Under the pieces are notes generated by a model. It saw only the letters and a program-made list of their open reading frames with translations. It was not told the DNA's origin and made no database searches. A stretch of DNA of 64,000 bases from JAGVSR01 sp964458265 (GTDB lineage Bacteria; Pseudomonadota; Alphaproteobacteria; Rhizobiales; Hyphomicrobiaceae). The stretch spans positions 1 to 64,000 of the forward strand of contig CAYWIF010000004.1 in NCBI GenBank assembly GCA_964458265.1, written 5' to 3'. Numbering within the stretch: the stretch's first letter is position 1; each line of letters opens with the position of its first letter. Of the stretch, positions 34,590-41,553 are shown one piece after another. The translations under genes and the position numbers were made by a program.

Positions 34590-34981
34590 CAGCCCTATCC
34601 ATGTCCGGCCCCCTCGCCCGTTCAAGCTTTGTCCGCGTTCGGGCCGTGCCGGCCGTTGCGCCACGGCGCAAGGAAACACAAGCACCGGTCACGCGTTCGG
34701 CGGCTTCGACAGCGAACGCCGGGTCCGCCGCCGTCTCGCGCGCATTCGCCAATCACGCAGCGGCCGCTCGCATGGCCGCAAAACCCAAGAAGCATGACGC
34801 CATCGAGTTCCGGCTCATCTACACGATCGCATTCGCGGTTTTTCTACTCACCTCCGTCATCGAACGCGCGCTGCCCCACAAATGGTCCCAGCGCGCGGGC
34901 GACAACGAAGTCAGAAAATCCGTCGTCGAGCAGGCCAGAGAGGCCGCGCACATCAGCGCTGCCTACGCATTCATGGGCTGA
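34586..34981 (+). CDS. pufQ: PufQ-like protein with long N-terminal extension
   Basis: PufQ is a small membrane protein needed for normal BChl levels and LH/RC assembly. Residues ~68-131 match the family pattern: EFRLIYTIAFAVFLLTSVIERALP (one membrane helix) and a C-terminal tail ending AREAAHISAAYAFMG. The first ~62 residues are an Ala/Arg-rich extension that classical PufQ proteins (about 70-75 residues) lack. The long form is supported by a GGAAGGA ribosome site 8 bp before its ATG and by ATGA coupling to bchZ. A start at Met63 (34772) would give a normal-length PufQ. Confidence 0.75.
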   Translation: MTALSMSGPLARSSFVRVRAVPAVAPRRKETQAPVTRSAASTANAGSAAVSRAFANHAAAARMAAKPKKHDAIEFRLIYTIAFAVFLLTSVIERALPHKWSQRAGDNEVRKSVVEQAREAAHISAAYAFMG

Positions 34982-35060
34982 GCGCACTATCGAATTCGCC
35001 CGGCCCACCGATGACCGGACGAGCATCCAACGTGGTGTCCAAAACCACGGACTGCCCCTG

Positions 35061-35080
35061 CCGCGCGGGTCGATGCGCGG
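35061..35080 (+). other. Short GC hairpin in the pufQ-pufB intergenic mRNA
   Basis: CCGCGC (35061-35066) and GCGCGG (35075-35080) form a 6-bp stem with an 8-nt loop, followed by a GGCC-GCAA-GGCC mini-hairpin (35085-35096). The position in the puf leader before pufB would suit an mRNA processing or stabilising element, but this is inferred from position only. Confidence 0.35.
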
Positions 35081-35116
35081 TAACGGCCGCAAGGCCACTT
35101 CACGGAGAGTACCAAC

Positions 35117-35344
35117 ATGGCTGCTGATAACAGAAGCGGCTCGATGTCGGGATTGACCGAGTCGGAAGCCAAGGAGTTCCACGGGATCTTCATGACTTCC
35201 TTCATCATCTTTACGGTCATCGCGATCATCGCGCACTTCCTCGTATGGCAGTGGCGTCCCTGGCTTCCGGGGCCGACCGGCTACGCGTCGTTGATGGACG
35301 GCGTGAACTACGCCATGAGCTACCTGCCGTCGCTCAAGGCATAA
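35117..35344 (+). CDS. pufB: Light-harvesting 1 beta polypeptide PufB
   Basis: PufB is the LH1 antenna beta chain. The 75-residue protein has the conserved start GLTESEAKEFHGIF (His22), a single membrane helix with the BChl a ligand His40 in IIAHFLVWQWRPWLPG, and then an extra C-terminal tail (GYASLMDGVNYAMSYLPSLKA). The tail makes it about 20 residues longer than the textbook beta chain. GGAGAG precedes the ATG. It is followed after 19 bp by pufA. Confidence 0.96.
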   Translation: MAADNRSGSMSGLTESEAKEFHGIFMTSFIIFTVIAIIAHFLVWQWRPWLPGPTGYASLMDGVNYAMSYLPSLKA

Positions 35345-35363
35345 CCCAGAGGGAGATGAGAAC

Positions 35364-35549
35364 ATGTGGAAGATTTGGCTTCTCTTCGATCCTCGGCGGA
35401 CTCTGATCGCGCTGGCGACATTCCTGTTCAGCCTCGCGGTTCTGATCCACTTCATCCTGTTGAGCACCGATCGCTTCAACTGGATCGAAGGTCCGCGTGC
35501 GAAAGCCGCTGCCTCGGTCGAGATGCCCTTGATCAAGGCGGTCGTCTGA
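35364..35549 (+). CDS. pufA: Light-harvesting 1 alpha polypeptide PufA
   Basis: PufA is the LH1 alpha chain. The 61-residue protein begins MWKIWLLFDPRRTLIAL, a canonical alpha N-terminus, and its membrane helix carries the BChl ligand His29 in LIHFILLSTDRFNWIEG. The C-terminal tail (PRAKAAASVEMPLIKAVV) is ordinary in length. A GGGAGATG element precedes the start. The stop is followed by the 128-bp spacer with a stem-loop before pufL. Confidence 0.97.
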   Translation: MWKIWLLFDPRRTLIALATFLFSLAVLIHFILLSTDRFNWIEGPRAKAAASVEMPLIKAVV

Positions 35550-35567
35550 CCGTCCGACACGATGGAG

Positions 35568-35593
35568 CCGGACGGACGGCATCGCCCGTCCGG
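35568..35593 (+). other. pufA-pufL intercistronic stem-loop
   Basis: CCGGACGG (35568-35575) pairs with CCGTCCGG (35586-35593) around a 10-nt loop. A hairpin at this place is known in purple bacteria to protect the pufBA mRNA from 3' decay, so that antenna proteins are made in excess over RC subunits. I see the structure in sequence; its function here is inferred from that precedent. Confidence 0.65.
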
Positions 35594-35677
35594 TTCCAAA
35601 TCAATGCAATCGAATTCGCCTGACAAAAAAATACGTTTCGCAGCCGGCTGCGTGCCGACTGAGCGGAGAATCCAGCC

Positions 35678-36508
35678 ATGGCTATGCTTAACTTCGAGCG
35701 AAAATACCGTGTTCGTGGCGGAACGCTGATCGGCGGGGATCTGTTCGACTTCTGGGTCGGGCCCTTCTACGTCGGCTTCTTCGGCGTCACGAGCATCTTC
35801 TTCATCATCGTCGGCGTCGGCCTCATCTGCTGGGGCGCCTCACTCGGCCCGACGTGGAACCTGTTCCGCCTCTCGATCAACCCGCCGCCGGCTGAGTTCG
35901 GTCTCAGTCTCGCCCCGATGAAGCAGGGCGGCATCTGGCAGGCCGTAACAGTCTGCGCCATTGGAGCGTTCGTCTCCTGGGCATTGAGAGAAGTGGAGAT
36001 CTGCAGAAAACTCGGCATCGGCTACCATGTGCCGGTCGCCTTCGGCTTTGCCATCCTTGCCTATGTGACACTGGTCGTCTTCCGTCCGATCGCAATGGGG
36101 TCCTGGTCCTACGGGTTCCCGTACGGCTTCATGAGCCACCTCGATTGGGTGTCGGGCACCGGTTATACCTACGGCAACTTTCACTACAATCCCGCGCACA
36201 TGATAGCGATCACGTTCTTCTTCACGACGTGTCTCGCCCTCGCGCTGCACGGCTCCCTCGTCCTGTCCGCGGTCAACCCGAAGAAGGGTGAGACCGTCAA
36301 GACACCAGAGCACGAGAACACCTACTTCCGCGACACCATCGGCTACTCCATCGGCACGCTGGGCATTCATCGCCTCGGCCTGTTCCTGGCGCTGTCGGCG
36401 GCGTTCTGGAGTGCGGTGTGCATGATCATCTCCGGACCCTTGTGGGCCGAAGGCGATCCTTGGGTCGACTGGTGGAACTGGTGGCTCGAATTGCCGATCT
36501 GGTCGTAA
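35678..36508 (+). CDS. pufL: Photosynthetic reaction centre L subunit PufL
   Basis: The 276-residue L subunit binds the primary electron-transfer pigments. Counting from Met1, the expected ligands are all present: His154 (accessory BChl), His174 (special pair), His191 and His231 (non-haem iron), and Glu213 at the QB proton pathway position (L212). The early LNFERKYRVRGGTL and the final WWNWWLELPIWS are family hallmarks. Nothing suggests an altered pigment site. It lies 15 bp before pufM. Confidence 0.98.
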   Translation: MAMLNFERKYRVRGGTLIGGDLFDFWVGPFYVGFFGVTSIFFIIVGVGLICWGASLGPTWNLFRLSINPPPAEFGLSLAPMKQGGIWQAVTVCAIGAFVSWALREVEICRKLGIGYHVPVAFGFAILAYVTLVVFRPIAMGSWSYGFPYGFMSHLDWVSGTGYTYGNFHYNPAHMIAITFFFTTCLALALHGSLVLSAVNPKKGETVKTPEHENTYFRDTIGYSIGTLGIHRLGLFLALSAAFWSAVCMIISGPLWAEGDPWVDWWNWWLELPIWS

Positions 36509-36523
36509 GGGAGGGATTGAAAA

Positions 36524-37453
36524 ATGGCTTACTACCAGAACATCTTCACCCAGCTTCAGGTTGCGCCCCATCCCGAACCGGGCATTCCGCTCACCGAGAA
36601 CAACTCGGAGCGGCGCGGTACGCCCTGGTTCTCCTACTGGGCGGGTAAGATCGGCGACGCCCAAATCGGCCCGATCTATCTCGGCACTTTGGGCTTCCTC
36701 TCGCTCGTTTGCGGCATCATCGCGATCGAGATCATCGGCCTCAACATGCTGGCGTCGGTGAATTGGGATCCGATTGAGTTCGTGCGCCGCCTGCCCTATC
36801 TCGCGCTCGAACCACCGAAGCCGGAATACGGCATCACCATTCCGCCGCTGAAGGAAGGCGGCTGGTGGCTGATGGCCGGCTTCTTCCTGACGACGTCCAT
36901 CCTGCTCTGGTGGGCACGCATGTACCGCCGCGCGCGCGCGCTCGGCATGGGCACGCATGTCGCCTGGGCATTCGCAGCCGCAATCTGGCTCTATCTGGTG
37001 CTGGGTTTTATCCGCCCGGTGATGATGGGCAGCTTCAGCGAGGCGGTGCCGTTCGGCATCTTCCCGCATCTGGACTGGACGAATAACTTCTCCATCAAAT
37101 ACGGCAACCTGTTCTACAACCCGTTCCACATGCTCTCGATCGCGTTCCTGTATGGCTCGGCCTTGCTGTTCGCCATGCACGGCGCCACGATCCTGGCTGT
37201 GACGCGGTACGGCGGCGAACGCGAGATCGAGCAGATCACCGATCGCGGCACGGCGTCGGAACGCGCTGCCCTCTTCTGGCGGTGGACGATGGGCTTCAAC
37301 GCTTCGATGGAATCGATCCATCGCTGGGCGTGGTGGTTCGCGGTCCTCTGCCCGCTGACCGGCGGTATCGGCATCCTCTTGACCGGAACGGCCGTCGACA
37401 ACTGGTACGACTGGGGCCTCAAGCACGGCCTCGCGCCGGCCGCCTGGCCATAA
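36524..37453 (+). CDS. pufM: Photosynthetic reaction centre M subunit PufM
   Basis: The 309-residue M subunit keeps the numbering of Rhodobacter: His182 (accessory BChl), His202 (special pair), Tyr210, His219 and His266 (iron), Glu234 (iron). The C-terminus ends shortly after VDNWYDWGLKHGLAP. A strong hairpin follows 27 bp after the stop, and no pufC (tetrahaem cytochrome) or pufX gene comes next, so the RC probably receives electrons directly from a soluble or membrane cytochrome, unless pufC is elsewhere. Confidence 0.98.
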   Translation: MAYYQNIFTQLQVAPHPEPGIPLTENNSERRGTPWFSYWAGKIGDAQIGPIYLGTLGFLSLVCGIIAIEIIGLNMLASVNWDPIEFVRRLPYLALEPPKPEYGITIPPLKEGGWWLMAGFFLTTSILLWWARMYRRARALGMGTHVAWAFAAAIWLYLVLGFIRPVMMGSFSEAVPFGIFPHLDWTNNFSIKYGNLFYNPFHMLSIAFLYGSALLFAMHGATILAVTRYGGEREIEQITDRGTASERAALFWRWTMGFNASMESIHRWAWWFAVLCPLTGGIGILLTGTAVDNWYDWGLKHGLAPAAWP

Positions 37454-37480
37454 GTCGGCCGACCCGGCCCCATGCAAACA

Positions 37481-37510
37481 AGGCCCGGTGAGCACCCGCT
37501 CACCGGGCCT
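37481..37510 (+). terminator. Strong hairpin terminator after pufM
   Basis: AGGCCCGGTGAGC (37481-37493) is perfectly complementary to GCTCACCGGGCCT (37498-37510) with a 4-nt loop ACCC; the stem extends by one more A-T pair. Only a short T stretch follows (TTTGACTCT), so it may act both as terminator and as a 3' stabiliser of the puf transcript. It marks the end of the photosynthesis superoperon. Confidence 0.85.
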
Positions 37511-37643
37511 TTGACTCTAATCGAGGTAAGATTTGCATGTGCGCCAGCTAAGTCGTACCACGCTCTCCGGACTTGGACCCGACAAGCCTCACAACCGCCA
37601 TACTTCAGAGTGTGTTCCAAGACCTCTGGCGGAGTTGAATCGC

Positions 37644-39287
37644 ATGACTTCAGAAGCCAAGCATAGACGCGTGTTCTCGCGCGCCTGGACTAGCGGCGAA
37701 CTGATTCTCGCAGTGGCGCTGTTCATTGCCGTAGCAGCGAATACGAAATTCTTCTCGTCGGCCGTGACCGCTCTCGGTGCCAAACCGTCCATGTGGGCCT
37801 TCCACGGCTCACTTTTCTTGTCCGTGGTCGCACTCTTCTTCCTGCTTCTGTCCGCCGTGTGTCATCGCGCGCTCGTCAAACCGGTGCTCATCACGATTCT
37901 CATCCTCAGCTCGATCCTGTCCTATTTTACGCACGCCTACGGCACGGTCTTCGACCCGCAAATGATCGCCAACGCGATGCAGACCGATCGTGCCGAAGCT
38001 GCCGATCTCTACAATCCGGCGATGCTGATTTGGATCGGACTACTCGGGGTGCTGCCTTCGATTGCAGTTTGGAAAGCGAGACTCGTATTCCCAAATTGGA
38101 GGGTCGAAACGATAGCCCGCCTCAAGCTCGCCGGCGTCGCGTTCGCGGTACTCGCCGTATCGGGCGCCACCTTCAGCGGCCATTATGCCGGCCTGCTTCG
38201 CTTACATGGTGAAGTGACGAGCAAGGCTGTTCCAACTTATGCTCTGCTGTCTGCCGTCCGGCACGCGGTCCATGCCTTGCCAAAGGCCAAGCACGGACAC
38301 GAGTCCGTCGGCCGCGATGCAAATCGGAGCCCCGCCGACGGCCACCACGAACTTGTCATCATGGTCGTTGGTGAGACAGTAAGAGCGGATCATTGGGGCC
38401 TCAACGGCCACCTTCCAGACACCACGCCAATGCTTCGAAAGGAGAATGTCGTGAACTTCCCGGACGTCTGGTCGTGCGGAACCTCGACGGCAATCTCCGT
38501 ACCGTGCATGTTTTCGAATCTCGGGCATCGGCGCTTCGACAATGCAACCGCGGCATCCCGGGACAACGCACTCGATATTCTTGCGCGCGCGGGAGTGAGC
38601 GTCCTTTGGCGGGACAATAATTCGAGTTCCAAGGGCGTTGCCGACCGGCTGCCGCATCAGGACTTCCGCTCACCGCCGCTCAACCCGGTCTGCGAAGGCG
38701 GGGAATGCCGCGACGAGGGCATGCTGGACGGCCTGCAGAATTACATTGACGCGCAAAAGGGAGACGTACTTGTCGTATTGCACCAGATGGGCAACCACGG
38801 ACCTGCTTATTTCAAGCGTTACCCGAAAGAATTCGAGCGCTTCACGCCAGTCTGCCGCACGAGCGATCTTGGTTCATGCACGAAGCAGGAAATCAGCAAC
38901 ACCTACGACAACGCCATCCTGTATACCGACCATTTCCTATCCAAGGTCATTGCGCTACTCAAAGCCAACGACGCAAAGTTCGAAACGGCAATGATCTACG
39001 TCAGCGACCACGGCGAGTCGCTCGGCGAATACGGCCTATATCTTCATGGAGCGCCGTATGCGCTGGCACCAGAGGCTCAGCGCCACGTTCCCGCCGTGAT
39101 TTGGCTGGGCGAAAATATCAAGCACGACATCGTCGGCACGTCTGTGCAGGACCGCAGCCGTCGCCGCTGGTCGCACGACAACATTTTCTCGACCCTGCTG
39201 GGATTCTTCGAGATCAAATCCTCCGCCTATGACTCCAAAATGGACTTGCTTGAACGCGCCGCAGTCGAACTCACCCAAGGCCATTAG
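37644..39287 (+). CDS. eptA: Lipid A phosphoethanolamine transferase (EptA family)
   Basis: The 547-residue inner-membrane protein has about five N-terminal helices (to ~residue 165) and a periplasmic alkaline-phosphatase-like sulfatase domain. The domain has VIMVVGETVRADHWGLNG (metal-binding Glu), WSCGTSTAISVPCMF with the catalytic Thr, HQMGNHGPAYFKRYP and YVSDHGESLGEYGLYLHGAP. It transfers phosphoethanolamine to lipid A, altering surface charge. The start MTSEAKHRR has GGAG 9 bp upstream; a frame 37 codons longer is less likely. It begins a new region after the puf terminator. Confidence 0.92.
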   Translation: MTSEAKHRRVFSRAWTSGELILAVALFIAVAANTKFFSSAVTALGAKPSMWAFHGSLFLSVVALFFLLLSAVCHRALVKPVLITILILSSILSYFTHAYGTVFDPQMIANAMQTDRAEAADLYNPAMLIWIGLLGVLPSIAVWKARLVFPNWRVETIARLKLAGVAFAVLAVSGATFSGHYAGLLRLHGEVTSKAVPTYALLSAVRHAVHALPKAKHGHESVGRDANRSPADGHHELVIMVVGETVRADHWGLNGHLPDTTPMLRKENVVNFPDVWSCGTSTAISVPCMFSNLGHRRFDNATAASRDNALDILARAGVSVLWRDNNSSSKGVADRLPHQDFRSPPLNPVCEGGECRDEGMLDGLQNYIDAQKGDVLVVLHQMGNHGPAYFKRYPKEFERFTPVCRTSDLGSCTKQEISNTYDNAILYTDHFLSKVIALLKANDAKFETAMIYVSDHGESLGEYGLYLHGAPYALAPEAQRHVPAVIWLGENIKHDIVGTSVQDRSRRRWSHDNIFSTLLGFFEIKSSAYDSKMDLLERAAVELTQGH

Positions 39288-39436
39288 CCGCCGTGCTGAG
39301 ACCGTTGCAAGATGCCGGGAACTGCGGCCCCCGCGTAACGGTTTAGCTGCGTCCATTGTGTTGCATGACAGTTCTATGACAACCCTTACCTAAGATGCTA
39401 CGTCGCTTCCGGCACTGAGGGAGGGCCGGGCACGAC

Positions 39437-40939
39437 ATGGGGAAGCCATCACTTGATAAAGACCTGAAAAAGGTCGGACAATTGGAGCGGGCAACTGAGG
39501 GTCTCGCCCAGTCGCTCGCCGCTCCCGGCCTGCTCGCAATTTTCATGGCCGGCTCGATTGCCGCCGCGAGCCTGGCGCTCGGCGACACACCCCACACAAC
39601 GCTGGTCGTTTTCGCGGCTGTCATCGCCGCCTATATGGCGCTAAACATCGGCGCCAACGACGTTGCCAACAACATGGGCCCCGCCGTCGGCAGCCGCGTC
39701 CTCACGATGGCAGGCGCCATCGCCATTGCGGCGATCGCCGAAACTGCAGGTGCGATCCTCGCCGGCGGCGATGTCGTCAACACCGTCGCCAACGACCTGA
39801 TCGTCAAGGATCACGGCCTGGAGACCGACCCCTTCATCATGATGATGATGGCAGCACTCCTGGCGGCGGGCCTTTGGTTGCATCTGGCGACGTACCTTGG
39901 CGCGCCCGTTTCCACCACCCACTCCATCGTCGGTGCCGTAATGGGCAGCGCCGCGGCCGCTGCCGGCGTCAACGCGGTGAACTGGGCCGTCATGGGCAAG
40001 ATCGCCGCGAGCTGGGTCATCTCTCCGGTCTGCGGCGGTCTGATTGCGGCTCTGCTCCTCGGAGTGGTGAAATGGCTGATCGTCTTTCGCGAGGACAAGA
40101 TCACGGCCGCGAAGCGGTGGGTTCCCGTGCTCGTTGCATTGATGGCGGGCATTTTCGCCATGTACATGGTCAGCAAAGGACTGAGCCGGGTTTGGAAACC
40201 CGACACGCAGACAATCTGGACTTTTGGCGCGGCGTTTTTTGTTCTCGGCTATACCATTGCTAAACCGCTTGTGGCGCGCCGGGCCGCTGTGATCGCCAAC
40301 ACACGCAAGGATGTCGCCGACTGCTTCAATATTCCACTCATTTTTGCTGTCGGTCTGCTGTCTTTCGCGCACGGGGCCAACGACGTCGCCAACGCCGTTG
40401 GCCCGCTGGCAGCCATTGTCTCGGTGGCCCAGACTGAGGCCGGAGTCCCAAACCAGGTCGAACTCCCCATTTGGGTTCTGGCCATCGGTGCATTTGGCAT
40501 CTCGCTGGGTCTTTCGCTGTTCGGGCCGCGGCTCATCCGCACCGTCGGCGAAAAGATCACCAAGATGGACCCGATCCGCGCCTACTGCGTGGCGCTTTCG
40601 GCGGCGATCACGGTCCTTGTCGCTTCAGCCATGGGCCTGCCGGTATCATCAACGCACATCGCGATCGGAGCCGTGTTCGGCGTTGGATATCTGCGCGAGA
40701 TATTGACGAACCAGGGCGTCCCAAATCCGGCCGTCAAGCCGCGGTCTGTGTTTCTCGAACCCTCGCAGCTGAACCGCTCGCCGGAAGAGGCCATCCTGAA
40801 TTATACCAAGCGTGAAAAGCGGCGGCTGGTGCGGCGGCAGCACGTTTATGGAATAGCGGCGGCGTGGATCGTCACGGTGCCAGCGGCCGCGATCCTGGCG
40901 GCGGCGCTCTACGCGTCGATGCGTTGGATTTCGGGCTGA
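39437..40939 (+). CDS. pit: PiT-family inorganic phosphate permease
   Basis: A 500-residue membrane transporter with about 10-12 helices and the duplicated PiT signature: GANDVANNMGPAVGSR in the first half and GANDVANAVGPLAAIVS in the second. A large polar loop separates the halves, and the C-terminus carries a basic segment (KREKRRLVRRQ) before a final helix. It imports phosphate (as metal-phosphate) with protons or Na+. Its last 31 bp overlap the convergent Nudix gene. Confidence 0.94.
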   Translation: MGKPSLDKDLKKVGQLERATEGLAQSLAAPGLLAIFMAGSIAAASLALGDTPHTTLVVFAAVIAAYMALNIGANDVANNMGPAVGSRVLTMAGAIAIAAIAETAGAILAGGDVVNTVANDLIVKDHGLETDPFIMMMMAALLAAGLWLHLATYLGAPVSTTHSIVGAVMGSAAAAAGVNAVNWAVMGKIAASWVISPVCGGLIAALLLGVVKWLIVFREDKITAAKRWVPVLVALMAGIFAMYMVSKGLSRVWKPDTQTIWTFGAAFFVLGYTIAKPLVARRAAVIANTRKDVADCFNIPLIFAVGLLSFAHGANDVANAVGPLAAIVSVAQTEAGVPNQVELPIWVLAIGAFGISLGLSLFGPRLIRTVGEKITKMDPIRAYCVALSAAITVLVASAMGLPVSSTHIAIGAVFGVGYLREILTNQGVPNPAVKPRSVFLEPSQLNRSPEEAILNYTKREKRRLVRRQHVYGIAAAWIVTVPAAAILAAALYASMRWISG

Positions 40940-41412
40940 TTGGCGGCCAGCACGCGGCGGCTCAAGTCAGTCACGAGTGCGGCGAGATCGGAATCGGACA
41001 GCAAGCGCTTCGCCTCGCGAAGCAGCACCCAGTGCCGGTGACGATTGCCCTGCTCAAGCCACGTGTCGTGCTGCTTCGTGACGCGCAAAGGATAGAGATC
41101 GACCTCAACGACGTGCCGCGTCATGCTGCCTTTCTTGATCGTCCGGTACGACCCGATTGGCTGACCGTCGATGACGCCTTCAACGCCTGCTTCCTCGAGA
41201 GCCTCGATTGCTGCCGAACGCTCGGGACTTTCCCCCTCGATCACCGAGCCTTTCGGCACGATCCACCGGCCGCTGCGCCGCGACGTGACGAGGAGAAAGA
41301 CCACCCGCCCATCCACGATCGTATACGGCAGTGCGGCTACCTGCTTGGCCTCATCCGGCGTTCGCAGACGCAGAATGAGCCGGTCAAGTACGTATTGTGC
41401 TAAATTGGGCAT
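40909..41412 (-). CDS. Nudix hydrolase, diphosphoinositol-phosphatase-like
   Basis: A 167-residue single-domain Nudix protein (start at MPNLAQYV; a further Met lies four codons upstream). The Nudix box lies in GSVIEGESPERSAAIEALEEAGV: G-x5-E-x7-x-E-x2-EE-x-G-U with Ile in place of the usual Arg of the RE pair; the metal-binding Glu residues are retained. WIVPKGSV and RRSGRW before the box resemble DIPP/ApnA hydrolases. Substrate unknown. It overlaps the 3' end of the phosphate permease gene tail to tail by 31 bp. Confidence 0.85.
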   Translation of the reverse strand: MPNLAQYVLDRLILRLRTPDEAKQVAALPYTIVDGRVVFLLVTSRRSGRWIVPKGSVIEGESPERSAAIEALEEAGVEGVIDGQPIGSYRTIKKGSMTRHVVEVDLYPLRVTKQHDTWLEQGNRHRHWVLLREAKRLLSDSDLAALVTDLSRRVLAANQPEIQRIDA

Positions 41413-41553
41413 GAGTTGCAGCAAACTCGGCTATGAGGCGAAGCACTCTAGCTCGCCAAAATTCAGGTGCAAGCCGGCGGCGATATGTAGGGAGCTTGTA
41501 CAGAACTGAGCATCGGGACCCTGACTGAATTCGTCGAACAATCGCCGCGCAGC

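Noticed and set aside
35041..35116. Separate puf promoter before pufB
   Set aside because: No clear -35/-10 pair or PpsR palindrome; only short hairpins are visible.
35840..37495. 551-codon minus-strand frame opposite pufL and pufM
   Set aside because: Covers unambiguous reaction-centre genes; Arg/Glu-rich mirror translation.
37454..37643. Possible pufX or pufC start after pufM
   Set aside because: No frame with a membrane helix or CxxCH motifs; a perfect hairpin occupies the region.
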